This document shows, piece after piece, positions 1-7,441 of a stretch of 36,008 nt of DNA. Position 1 is the stretch's first letter, and each line of letters starts with the position of its first letter. The stretch spans positions 1 through 36,008 of the forward strand of contig CACWKD010000018.1 in assembly GCA_902761345.1 (NCBI GenBank), in the 5' to 3' direction. The notes under the pieces were generated by a model, which saw only the letters and a program-made list of their open reading frames with translations, was not told the DNA's origin and searched no databases. Source of the DNA: an uncultured Ruminococcus sp. (lineage in GTDB: Bacteria; Bacillota; Clostridia; Oscillospirales; Acutalibacteraceae). A program made the translations under genes and the position numbers.

Positions 1-395
1 GCCTTTTCCTCCGTACTGTCAAGCGGCTTTTCCTCTGCCTTTTCCTCAGTACTGTCAAGCGGCTTTTCTTCTGCCTTTTCCTCCGTACTGTCAAGCGGCT
101 TTTCCTCTGCCTTTTCCTCCGTACTGTCAAGCGGTTTTTCTTCTGCCTTTTCCTCCGTACTGTCAAGCGGCTTTTCTTCTGCCTTTTCCTCAGTACCGTC
201 AAGCGGCTTTTCCTCTGCCTTTTCCTCAGTACTGTCAAGCGGCTTTTCCTCTGCCTTTTCCTCAGTACTGTCAAGCGGCTTTTCTTCTGCCTTACTCTCC
301 GTTCTGTCAAGCGGCTTTTCTTCTGCCTTTTCCTCCGTACTGTCAAGCGGCTTTTCTTCTGCCTTTTCCTCCGTACTGTCAAGCGGTTTTTCCTC
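1..395 (-). repeat. 36-bp in-frame tandem repeat array
   Basis: About eleven copies of a 36-base unit that keep reading frame and encode EEKPLDSTEEKA. Copies differ by a few mostly silent substitutions (TCC/TCT, GTACTG/GTACCG) and one more diverged unit lies near 288-310. The array continues past the left edge. Confidence 0.9.
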
Positions 396-911
396 GGTAT
401 CCGCCTTGTCATCGGGGAACTCCATATCGTCAATACTCTCGCCGTCAAGAATAGCGTTTATCATCGCAAATTCTGCTTCTTCTTCGGGATCAGGCTCGGG
501 TTCTTTTACGGGTTCATCGATGTTCTGAGGCTGTTCTGCCTTTTCTTCTGTATCAAGGCTTTTATTTTCCTCGGTTGGCTCGGATCTTACTTCATCAGAC
601 GGCATAATCTCCTCAACCTCGGCTTCATGTTTACTGACTGACTTTGAAACCTTATTTATAATACTTTTAAATATATTTTCCTCTGTATCATCAAGACCTT
701 CTGAAAAATCACTGTCAGCGTTTTCGTCATCAAAGTATGTATCCTCGGTAGAAAACGCACGTTTTAGTTTTTCAAGCAAACCGATCTTTTTGTTTGAGTG
801 TGTAAGGGGATCTTGACGTATTGCTTGATCATTATTATCGGAACTGTAAGTATCTTTGCCGCCTGATTTATCATCAGACTTAATTACATCAATCTCTTCT
901 CTGTCAGACAC
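1..911 (-). CDS. Acidic tandem-repeat protein (partial, 3' end outside window)
   Basis: Open on the minus strand from a GTG at 911 to the window edge, at least 303 residues without a stop. The GTG is preceded by AAAGGGGTG with about 6 bases of spacing; an ATG a few bases upstream is in another frame and stops at once. The N-terminal ~170 residues are hydrophilic and rich in Asp, Glu, Ser and Lys, with no signal peptide or membrane segment. From about residue 173 the protein becomes about eleven near-identical copies of a 12-residue unit, EEKPLDSTEEKA. It starts 28 bases after the rlmB stop, so the two are probably co-transcribed. I recognise no family; the repeats suggest an extended spacer or stalk, and the function is unknown because the C-terminus is missing. 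Confidence 0.7.
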   Translation of the reverse strand, partial: MSDREEIDVIKSDDKSGGKDTYSSDNNDQAIRQDPLTHSNKKIGLLEKLKRAFSTEDTYFDDENADSDFSEGLDDTEENIFKSIINKVSKSVSKHEAEVEEIMPSDEVRSEPTEENKSLDTEEKAEQPQNIDEPVKEPEPDPEEEAEFAMINAILDGESIDDMEFPDDKADTEEKPLDSTEEKAEEKPLDSTEEKAEEKPLDRTESKAEEKPLDSTEEKAEEKPLDSTEEKAEEKPLDGTEEKAEEKPLDSTEEKAEEKPLDSTEEKAEEKPLDSTEEKAEEKPLDSTEEKAEEKPLDSTEEK

Positions 912-939
912 ACATTTCACCCCTTTCGCTGTTAATGTA

Positions 940-1710
940 TCATACTTTTGTTAATTTCTTAGCTGTTCTCTGCCTAACTATCTCATAAGTCAGAACTCCT
1001 GCCGCAACAGATGCGTTAAGCGAAGAAATTCTGCCCGTCATTGGTAAGGATACTATCCCGTCGCATTTCTTGCGAACTAATGGCCCTATTCCCTTACCCT
1101 CGTTACCTATTACAATGGCGACAGGTCCTGTTAAAGGCGCGTCTGTATAGAGCTGTCCGTCCATATCCGCACCATAGACCCATATACCGTTTTCTTTAAG
1201 CTTATCGATCACATTCGGAATATTAACTACCCTTGCAACCTTCATATACTCTATCGCGCCTGCCGACGCTTTACCCGCTGCAAAGCTCAGTCCCGCGCTT
1301 CTTCTCTGCGAAACTATTACGCCGTGTACGCCTGCGCATTCCGCTGTACGGATTATTGCGCCTAAGTTATGAGGATCTTCAAGCTCGTCAAGTATAATTA
1401 TAAAAGGATCTTCTCCTCTTTCTTTTGCAGTGTCTAAAATCTCTTCTACTGTGGAATACTCCTTTACAGACGCTATTGCGGCAATTCCCTGGTGGGCAGA
1501 CATACCTGTCATATAATCAAGCTTTTTAGGGTCAGCCTCTTTTATGACTATACCCTTTTCCTTTGCTTTTGCTATTATTGCAGATATTGCACCGTTTCTG
1601 CTGCCTCTTGCGACAATTATCGACTCTATCGCGCGTCCGCTTTTGACGGCTTCCATTACAGGATTGCGTCCGAAAATTACATCGCTGTGATTTTTATTTT
1701 TTTCATTCAT
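940..1710 (-). CDS. rlmB: 23S rRNA (guanosine-2'-O-)-methyltransferase RlmB, TrmH/SPOUT family
   Basis: 256 residues, the usual length for the RlmB/TrmH-group-3 family, which transfers a methyl group from SAM to the 2'-OH of a guanosine in 23S rRNA (G2251 in E. coli). The N-terminal substrate-binding domain opens with FGRNPVMEAVKSG. The SPOUT motifs are all visible: motif 1 DELEDPHNLGAIIRTAECAG, motif 2 around VIGNEGKGIGPLVRKKCD, and motif 3 around PMTGRISSLNASVAAGVLTY, containing the trefoil-knot SAM site. The ATG at 1710 has a GGGG about 11 bases upstream. A TATAAT on the minus strand at 1805-1810 is a plausible -10 box. The acidic repeat protein follows closely. Assignment to RlmB rather than another 2'-O-methyltransferase rests on family resemblance. 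Confidence 0.9.
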   Translation of the reverse strand: MNEKNKNHSDVIFGRNPVMEAVKSGRAIESIIVARGSRNGAISAIIAKAKEKGIVIKEADPKKLDYMTGMSAHQGIAAIASVKEYSTVEEILDTAKERGEDPFIIILDELEDPHNLGAIIRTAECAGVHGVIVSQRRSAGLSFAAGKASAGAIEYMKVARVVNIPNVIDKLKENGIWVYGADMDGQLYTDAPLTGPVAIVIGNEGKGIGPLVRKKCDGIVSLPMTGRISSLNASVAAGVLTYEIVRQRTAKKLTKV

Positions 1711-2095
1711 AAATTAAATAACCCCATTCAACGATATTTACAAATCAGGTTTGAAAAAATCGTATAAATCTGCATAATACACCATAGTAATTTACATAAG
1801 GGTAATTATACCACATTTTTTCAAATAATAAAAGCATATTAAAAAATATGACAAAAGTTTTATCTCGAATTATATGCTTGTTACGGTTTATAATTATTTG
1901 CTACAAAACAATTAAAATAACATTTCGTTCTGTTACGGAATTTCTTTGGGATTTAAATTATTTTTATAGTAGTTTTAATAAAACTTTCATCTTTTAAGTG
2001 TATAGTATATTTGGAGTTGGAACTATCCGCACCTTTGGCTTTTCCACAATAACACTTTCTAATGTTGATAACTAAAACGAAAAGAGGTTTGTATA
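1711..2095. other. Divergent intergenic region rlmB / MBL lipoprotein
   Basis: 385 bases, very AT-rich, no credible ORF. It holds a minus-strand TATAAT (1805-1810) facing rlmB. On the plus side TATAGT at 2001-2006 could be a -10 for the lipoprotein gene but has no good -35 partner. No riboswitch-like structure was recognised. Confidence 0.5.
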
Positions 2096-2929
2096 ATGAA
2101 AAAAAGGAAAGCGATACTTATCGAACTTATAACACTTGGCATAATTCTGTCATCATTTATTATGGCATCTTGCAGCAGTACAGCCGATACAGACAAATTA
2201 TCGGCATACTTCTTTAATGCAGGCAAAGCCGACGCCTGCGTCATCTCCGACGGGGAACATACCGTTATGATAGACACGGGAGAAAGCACACTTGCAGCGG
2301 ATATAGTATCGTATTTTACACAAAATAAAATAACAAAGCTTGACTGCCTTATTATAACACATTTTGATAAAGACCACGTTGGAAGCGCCTCTGCTGTTAT
2401 CGAAAACATAGATGTCGATACGGTTTTTCAAAGCAACTCACCCAAGGAAAGCGAATACTACACCGCCTACTTAAACGCACTCGAAAGTAAAAGCATTACT
2501 CCCGTTACAGTATCGGGGGATTACGATTTTACACTCGGAGATATGGTTTTTAGTATTAACGGCCCCGAAACTGTCTATGAAAAGAACGAAAGCAACAATT
2601 CGTCGCTTATTACATCTCTATTCTACGGAGATACAAGCTTTATCTTTATGGGCGACGCACAAAACGACAGACTAAAGGACTTTATCGCCCAAAACAGTAC
2701 AACATACGATTTTGTAAAAATTCCCTATCACGGTAATTTCCAGAAACAGCTTGACGATCTTCTTGAAAGCATCACCCCGACATACGCTGTGATAACCTCG
2801 TCCGAGGAAGAGATCGAAGAAGAGGATATGACAAATTTACTTGATGAAATGGGCATAAAATACTATCTCACAAGAGCGGGCGATATTACGGTTACATCTG
2901 ATAAAACAAAAATTACCGTAACTCAATAG
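2096..2929 (+). CDS. ComEC/Rec2-like metallo-beta-lactamase-fold lipoprotein
   Basis: 277 residues. The N-terminus is a lipoprotein signal: MKKRK, a hydrophobic stretch, then MASC, with the lipidated Cys near residue 26. The rest is a metallo-beta-lactamase fold of the type found in the ComEC C-terminal domain: the metal motif HFDKDH (residues 83-88), in which the second His of HxHxDH is Asp as is common in this branch, then FMGDAQ and IPYHGN, which supply later metal ligands. It lacks the ComEC membrane channel, so it is a stand-alone surface-anchored hydrolase, probably acting on a phosphodiester; substrate unknown. AGAGG at 2083-2087 is 8 bases before the ATG. It is divergent from rlmB across a 385-base gap. 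Confidence 0.8.
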   Translation: MKKRKAILIELITLGIILSSFIMASCSSTADTDKLSAYFFNAGKADACVISDGEHTVMIDTGESTLAADIVSYFTQNKITKLDCLIITHFDKDHVGSASAVIENIDVDTVFQSNSPKESEYYTAYLNALESKSITPVTVSGDYDFTLGDMVFSINGPETVYEKNESNNSSLITSLFYGDTSFIFMGDAQNDRLKDFIAQNSTTYDFVKIPYHGNFQKQLDDLLESITPTYAVITSSEEEIEEEDMTNLLDEMGIKYYLTRAGDITVTSDKTKITVTQ

Positions 2930-3006
2930 ATTTTTGAATAAAATACTCCTTTCTGTAAAGAATAATATCACATACGATAATATCAAACGGAAAGGAAGAT
3001 ATATAT

Positions 3007-3225
3007 ATGCTTAACAGAATTGCATTAACTCTGCTTATTATCGGTGGTATCAACTGGGGCTCGATAGGAATTTTTCAGTTTGACTTAGTTGCGTGGATAT
3101 GCGGCGGTCAGTCGAGTATTCTCAGCCGTATTATTTACACGATAGTAGGACTTTGCGCAGTATGGTGTATCTCTCTGCTTTTCAGAGATTCGACAGAGGA
3201 CAGAGAAGTCAGAGTTATGGGCTAA
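3007..3225 (+). CDS. DUF378 family small membrane protein
   Basis: 72 residues with two predicted membrane helices. It starts LNRIALTLLIIGGINWGSIG, the conserved DUF378 (YuzA-like) opening with its GGINWG turn, and continues with FDLVAWICGG and a second helix around IIYTIVGLCAVWCISLL. The length is typical. The function of the family is unknown. AAAGGAAG at 2991-2998 is a good ribosome site 8 bases from the ATG. It lies 77 bases behind the lipoprotein gene on the same strand and is closed by a strong terminator, so the two may share a transcript. Confidence 0.88.
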   Translation: MLNRIALTLLIIGGINWGSIGIFQFDLVAWICGGQSSILSRIIYTIVGLCAVWCISLLFRDSTEDREVRVMG

Positions 3226-3234
3226 ATAAAAAAC

Positions 3235-3275
3235 AAAAGCAGTATGGGTGGGTTACTCATACTGCTTTTAATTAT
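3235..3275 (+). terminator. Rho-independent terminator after DUF378 gene
   Basis: A perfect 12-bp stem, AAAAGCAGTATG (3235-3246) with CATACTGCTTTT (3258-3269), and a short T-rich tail. The A/T symmetry of the stem could also stop the convergent minus-strand dockerin gene ending at 3286. Confidence 0.85.
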
Positions 3276-3285
3276 GATCGTCATA

Positions 3286-3831
3286 TCACGGACAATATAT
3301 AAATACTGTATTATACTCTGTTTCATCACCAACTTGACCGGCATAATTCGGATAATCGTAGGCAAAAATACTGTCAAATATAACATCTTCCTGATTGTTT
3401 CTGAATTGTCCGACTATATATAACCTCCAAGCATCACCTTCACATTTATATCTGTACCATATGCAAACAAAATCATCAACGCAGTCCCCATATTGGTCTT
3501 TATATTGATTTTTAAATTCCGGTATAGTACCATTGTAGTCAATAAGTAAACCAACTTCAGGTTTCCCGTCCTGCGTCTGTGAGGATAACCCCTCGACACG
3601 ATACCCTACTGTATAACGCAAAATGAGCATTGCGTCCTTGTTTGTTACCTTTTTATCTCCGTTTACATCTGCATACTGCACCTGATTTTCCGCAAGCTTT
3701 TCATACCCCATAACTACTTTCTGTATGAGCAGGCTGTCACGGGCGGTCACTTTCCCATCACCGTTTATGTCACCCAATGACTTCGGAGCAATTTCTTGTG
3801 CATATGCCGAAACGGAACTTACAAACAGCAC
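3286..3831 (-). CDS. Small secreted dockerin type I protein; signal peptide start disturbed
   Basis: The frame opens at a GTG (3831) and gives 181 residues. After the signal-like LFVSSVSAYAQE come two dockerin calcium-loop/helix repeats: GDINGDGKVTARDSLLIQKV and ADVNGDKKVTNKDAMLILRY (residues ~19-80). A ~100-residue C-terminal domain rich in Tyr and Asp follows, which I do not recognise. Dockerins bind cohesins and attach proteins to cellulosome-type scaffolds; here the dockerin is N-terminal. The GTG leaves a hydrophobic core too short for secretion, but the same frame stays open upstream and encodes a long hydrophobic run (LSLLLALGILFVLF) with no start codon. An ATG at 3876 with AGGA before it is one frame off and stops after 12 codons. 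An indel in the signal peptide, or a non-standard start, is likely. Confidence 0.7.
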   Translation of the reverse strand: MLFVSSVSAYAQEIAPKSLGDINGDGKVTARDSLLIQKVVMGYEKLAENQVQYADVNGDKKVTNKDAMLILRYTVGYRVEGLSSQTQDGKPEVGLLIDYNGTIPEFKNQYKDQYGDCVDDFVCIWYRYKCEGDAWRLYIVGQFRNNQEDVIFDSIFAYDYPNYAGQVGDETEYNTVFIYCP

Positions 3832-3960
3832 GAATAATATTCCTAATGCTAAAAGAAGTGACAGAAAATATTTATAGTAAACGTCATTGAAAAATTCCTA
3901 ATGTATGATAGTAATTGGTGTGTTACATCTCAAATCTCATAGTAATATTTGTCTAAAAAA

Positions 3961-4029
3961 CTATAGATCCTTTTCCAAATTATGCATTAGGTCAAGAATT
4001 ATGTCGTCTACTATAACTCTGAGCTTCAT
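3961..4029 (-). CDS. Possible 22-residue peptide ORF
   Basis: ATG to TAG, 22 codons, MKLRVIVDDIILDLMHNLEK plus Asp-Leu; amphipathic with an acidic middle. AGGGGGTT lies about 8 bases before the ATG, and a near-consensus promoter begins 40-65 bases upstream, so the reading frame sits where a real first gene should be. No homology is recognised. It might be a leader for the dockerin gene about 85 bases downstream, a stand-alone peptide, or chance. Confidence 0.35.
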   Translation of the reverse strand: MKLRVIVDDIILDLMHNLEKDL

Positions 4030-4066
4030 AGAACATAACCCCCTATTATGACTAAATCTTTTTATA

Positions 4067-4095
4067 ACTATACCATAATAACAAAAGATATACAA
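4067..4095 (-). promoter_or_regulatory. Sigma-A-type promoter for the 22-codon ORF / dockerin gene
   Basis: On the minus strand TTGTAT (4090-4095), a 17-base spacer, and TATAGT (4067-4072). It lies immediately after the stop of the methyltransferase gene and fires toward the small ORF and the dockerin gene. Confidence 0.6.
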
Positions 4096-4884
4096 TCACT
4101 TTTTCACCTTTAATTGTGCAAGCGCCGCATAATGTAAAACATCAAATTCATCAGGCGCTGTTTTGTTAAGCAGTTCGAGGTGTTCGCTCTCCCACTGCTT
4201 TATCTCTTCATCTGAAAGCGACGCACCTATGCCGCGGCACGCTTTCATTCTGCCGTGCCAGCTCTCTCTTGTAAAATGTACTTTTACAGGATACTCCTCG
4301 TGATACTCCAAATCAAAATGTCTATCGTAACTCTGCGGTATTTCTATCGGGTGTCTATACTCGCCTTTTCCGCTCCAATCGGGGTTGTATTTCAAAACAA
4401 GCTCCTCGCTTTTGCCTGCGATCCTATCTTCAAAAGGCAGCCACGCCATATACAGCACAAGCAAACTCCCCTGAGGTTTTAGAAATCTATAAAACAAATC
4501 GCTCGTTATTTCACTCTTAAAGTACCAAAAGCATTGACAGGCTGTTATTACATCAAATGTACAGTCGGGAAAATTAAGCTGTTCGGTTGGAGCAGCTATA
4601 TACTTTATATCCATACCTTTTGACAAAAGTTTTGCCTGTTCTATCTGGTTTTCCGAAATATCCGCACCCGTCCAATTTGCTCCGTAACAATACATATTTC
4701 TTGGAATTACGCCTGTCCCCGTACCCACGTCAAGAACATTCTGCCCGTTTATACATAATCCACGGTCGATTATTTTGTCATAGAATTCCTGTGGATATAT
4801 ATCTCGAAACCTTGCATACTCTCCCGAAACTCTGCCCCAATCGAAAGCTTTTCCGTTGTCAATATTTTTATCGGTAATATTCAT
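4096..4884 (-). CDS. Class I SAM-dependent methyltransferase
   Basis: 262 residues from the ATG at 4884; an in-frame ATG at 4902 would add six residues but has no ribosome site, whereas GGTGG precedes 4884. Motif I VLDVGTGTGVIP (the SAM glycine loop) is followed by GADISENQIEQA, whose acidic residue should bind the SAM ribose, and a motif near FDVITACQCFWYF. This is the Methyltransf_11/25 fold. The C-terminal third carries many aromatic and charged residues and probably forms the substrate lid. The substrate cannot be told from sequence. It begins just behind the 5S rRNA terminator and ends before a new promoter, so it seems to be an isolated gene served by read-through or a weak local promoter. 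Confidence 0.85.
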   Translation of the reverse strand: MNITDKNIDNGKAFDWGRVSGEYARFRDIYPQEFYDKIIDRGLCINGQNVLDVGTGTGVIPRNMYCYGANWTGADISENQIEQAKLLSKGMDIKYIAAPTEQLNFPDCTFDVITACQCFWYFKSEITSDLFYRFLKPQGSLLVLYMAWLPFEDRIAGKSEELVLKYNPDWSGKGEYRHPIEIPQSYDRHFDLEYHEEYPVKVHFTRESWHGRMKACRGIGASLSDEEIKQWESEHLELLNKTAPDEFDVLHYAALAQLKVKK

Positions 4885-4912
4885 TTTCCCACCGTCTTTC
4901 ATTTCTTATAAT

Positions 4913-4941
4913 AAAAAAAGCAGCCGCCCTATTGGACGACT
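4913..4941 (-). terminator. Terminator of the 5S rRNA gene
   Basis: On the minus strand an 8-bp stem AGTCGTCC / GGGCGGCT (two G-T pairs) with the 4-base loop AATA, then GC and seven T. It sits 12 bases beyond the 5S 3' end. Confidence 0.8.
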
Positions 4942-4952
4942 ACTCATACGAT

Positions 4953-5068
<116 letters not shown>

Positions 5069-5096
5069 TTTTCACTTTTGTCTTTCGATATTTGAT

Positions 5097-5125
5097 ATTA
5101 TAGCACTTTATTTTGTAAAATGCAA
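5097..5125 (-). promoter_or_regulatory. Promoter of the lone 5S rRNA gene
   Basis: On the minus strand TTGCAT (5120-5125), 17 bases, TATAAT (5097-5102), placing the transcript start about 20 bases before the mature 5S end. Confidence 0.75.
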
Positions 5126-5203
5126 GGGGTTTTGCAAAATTTTTTCAAAAAAATTTTATATTTTTTTAATACTCACAAAAAAATCGAGTAACCCGCCTTT
5201 GTA

Positions 5204-5346
5204 AAGTGTGGAGTGTGGAGTGTAGAGTTTTCGGAAAGCCTTCGGCTTTGGATTCATATGTTGATAGCTAACTGTTACCTTGAGCTTTGAACTTCAAACT
5301 AACAACTTTGAGCTAACAACTCCACACTAAAAAACACTCCACACTT
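5204..5346. repeat. Intergenic repeat element, copy 1, with 13-bp inverted ends
   Basis: The ends are perfect 13-bp inverted repeats, AAGTGTGGAGTGT (5204-5216) and its complement (5334-5346). The interior holds words such as TTGAGCTTTGAACT (5280-5293) and AGCTAACAACTCC (5311-5323) that recur exactly at 20815-20828 and 8253-8265. It lies just behind the acyl carrier protein stop codon. No coding capacity. Confidence 0.7.
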
Positions 5347-5367
5347 AAAAAAGCTCCGGACTTATCT

Positions 5368-5607
5368 TTAAAGTCTATCCATTATGATCTCAACCATTTC
5401 TCCCACGTCTTTCATGGTTGAAACCTCGCCCATTTTAAACTTGATACCAAACTCTTTTTCAACTGCTGCAATAAGATTGATATGCTCCAAGCTGTCCCAA
5501 TCGTCTATGTCGTCTGCTGTTGTAAGGTCATCTACCTCGATAGTATCATCGTCAAATACATCTCTAAACACTTCGTTAAGTCTTTCGTAAATTTCTTCCT
5601 CAGTCAT
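5368..5607 (-). CDS. Acyl carrier protein
   Basis: 79 residues, the normal size for a stand-alone carrier. The phosphopantetheine attachment site is DDWDSLEHI, with Ser39 as the attachment residue, flanked by the usual acidic helices. GGAGG lies 8 bases before the ATG. It is the last gene of the surface-modification locus, 39 bases after fkbH. It is a poor candidate for the fatty-acid AcpP because no fab genes are near; known FkbH systems load a glyceryl group on such a carrier, so this is most likely the dedicated partner of the neighbouring FkbH and MBOAT proteins. Confidence 0.9.
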   Translation of the reverse strand: MTEEEIYERLNEVFRDVFDDDTIEVDDLTTADDIDDWDSLEHINLIAAVEKEFGIKFKMGEVSTMKDVGEMVEIIMDRL

Positions 5608-5646
5608 TTTAATTACCTCCGTATTGTTTTTTATTTAATGCACACA

Positions 5647-7440
5647 TTACTGTTCGCTCTCGTTGCCGTGAACGCTGATAACGTGGTTGCGTTTCTCATA
5701 AGTGGAAACATTAAGCTCCCATACAGTATTGCCCTGTTCGTCCTCGCTTATCTTGTCAAAGCCAAAGGTCTTGTAAAGTTCTTTTACCATACCGTTCTTT
5801 GCGGTAGGATAATAGTAGCCCTTTATAGTATCTATACCCTGCTCTCTGCACTTGTCTACAAGAGTATCAAGCATAGCAAACTCCATATCCCTTTTAAGCA
5901 CACGGCAACTCATAAGCCACAACTCCATATTAAGAGTTTTGCCGTCTTTCTTTCCGATAACTACCGATACAACGCCGTTATCTCCAAACTTATCCGTAAG
6001 CTTTCCGTACAATCTTATATACTCATCGCTTGCAAATACTTCTTCCATTTCGGCTGTTGTATATCTCTTTGTAGTAACATTAAACTGGTTGCTCTTGTTT
6101 GAAAGCTGAGTAATTCTCTGTATATACATAGGTATAAAATCATCGATTACAGCGTTCATATCAAGGCTTAAAAGATAATCCGTGTAATTCTCAAATGTTG
6201 CCTGCTGCGCAGCTCTCTGAACATTCGCCTTGTACATCTCGTTACGCTTTATATCGTCCTCGCTGAATGTTGTTACCTCGAAATAACCGCTCCTGTCAAG
6301 CGTCTGTATATAATTCTCAACTCCGTCCATAACAGGCGCGCAAACACCCTTTAGCTGAGCCTCAACTATCGCTCTTTCGGCGGGGTTGTCATCTACAAAA
6401 ACTATTGACTCGGGCAAAATATTAAGCTCGCTTGCAGTGTTTGCAATATTCCTGTCCTTATTCTCCCAGTTAGCTTTTATTATAATAAAATCATCGGGTT
6501 TCAGCACTCCCTCGGGGTGGTTAAGTCCTGCTATGGCGTTTTCCTCATCGTTCTTTGAGCAAACAGTGAGCATAATTCCCAAGTCCTTATGCGCTTTGAT
6601 GTAGCTTTGGAACTCATAGTAACTCTGCGCAACACCTGTTTCCTGTCCTATCTGTATATGCTCAACTCCGTCATCTCCGACAACTCCGCCCCACAATGTG
6701 TTGTCAAGGTCTAAAGCGAGGGCTTTCTTGTTTTTGCCGAAAACAGACTTTATAATATTTGCCGTATTAAAAGCAAATTCGGGAATTGCCTCAAAGCAGA
6801 GTGCATATTTATACATATTCCAATAAAGCGGATTTGACCACTCTTTCAGTCCGTAGCTTGCGGAAATATAGTTTATATCATTTATATAGAAGTTGCCTGT
6901 GCTTTGACTGTGTTCGTATAACATCATATTAAGACGGCTGATAAAGTTCTCACGTCCTCTGTAATCGTAACAGTCACGGTTACCCATAAGGCGATAGAAC
7001 GGCATTTCAAAGTTATTCTGTATTATCGGGCAGTGGAAACGCTCGCTTACAGCCGTCCACATCTGCTTAAATCTGTCGAACTCCGTTTGCAGCATATCCG
7101 TGACGTCCTCGGGTTTATCGGTTACATTCGGATAAGCTGTGATGTTTCTGTTAGTCGTATGGATAAACACAATATCAGGCGCAAAACCTGCAAGCTCCTC
7201 GCTCGGGAACATAGCGTCCTGCCAGTACTGCGCATACTCGGATTGATAAAACTCAGGCTCTATTCCCATATTCAGCAGGAACAGCTCCATTATAGATACT
7301 ATATCGTTAGTGGTAGAACCGCCCAAAACAGCAATCTTCTTTTTAATGCGAGATGTACCGTCTGCAAGCAGTGTTCTCTTTATAGATTTGCGTTTTTTCA
7401 TTATATACGCAGAGTCAAAAGGATATTCAAGTTCTTTCAT
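5647..7440 (-). CDS. FkbH-like HAD-IIIC family protein (probable glyceryl/acyl-ACP-forming enzyme)
   Basis: 597 residues from the ATG at 7440, chosen because AGGGAG stands 6 bases before it; an ATG at 7467 would overlap the upstream gene. The N-terminal ~200 residues form a domain with GGSTTND, resembling an SGNH-type fold. A HAD-IIIC phosphatase domain follows, with motif I LDLDNTLWGG (~residue 244), then TVCSKNDEENA and IVFVDDNPAERA. The C-terminal ~170 residues look GNAT-like (QLSNKSNQFN, then DNGVVSVVIG and LMSCRVLKRDMEFAML). FkbH enzymes of polyketide pathways dephosphorylate 1,3-bisphosphoglycerate while loading the glyceryl group onto an acyl carrier protein. The adjacent ACP and MBOAT genes suggest the acyl group goes to a cell-surface glycan. 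The substrate is inferred. Confidence 0.88.
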   Translation of the reverse strand: MKELEYPFDSAYIMKKRKSIKRTLLADGTSRIKKKIAVLGGSTTNDIVSIMELFLLNMGIEPEFYQSEYAQYWQDAMFPSEELAGFAPDIVFIHTTNRNITAYPNVTDKPEDVTDMLQTEFDRFKQMWTAVSERFHCPIIQNNFEMPFYRLMGNRDCYDYRGRENFISRLNMMLYEHSQSTGNFYINDINYISASYGLKEWSNPLYWNMYKYALCFEAIPEFAFNTANIIKSVFGKNKKALALDLDNTLWGGVVGDDGVEHIQIGQETGVAQSYYEFQSYIKAHKDLGIMLTVCSKNDEENAIAGLNHPEGVLKPDDFIIIKANWENKDRNIANTASELNILPESIVFVDDNPAERAIVEAQLKGVCAPVMDGVENYIQTLDRSGYFEVTTFSEDDIKRNEMYKANVQRAAQQATFENYTDYLLSLDMNAVIDDFIPMYIQRITQLSNKSNQFNVTTKRYTTAEMEEVFASDEYIRLYGKLTDKFGDNGVVSVVIGKKDGKTLNMELWLMSCRVLKRDMEFAMLDTLVDKCREQGIDTIKGYYYPTAKNGMVKELYKTFGFDKISEDEQGNTVWELNVSTYEKRNHVISVHGNESEQ

Positions 7441-7441
7441 A

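Noticed and set aside
1..395. 36-bp regular repeats that look like a CRISPR array
   Set aside because: The copies are contiguous with no spacers, keep a reading frame and belong to the coding sequence starting at 911.
5225..5260. Short hairpin AAAGCCGAAGGCTTT as a terminator for the ACP gene
   Set aside because: The stem is only 6 bp and no T run follows on the minus strand.
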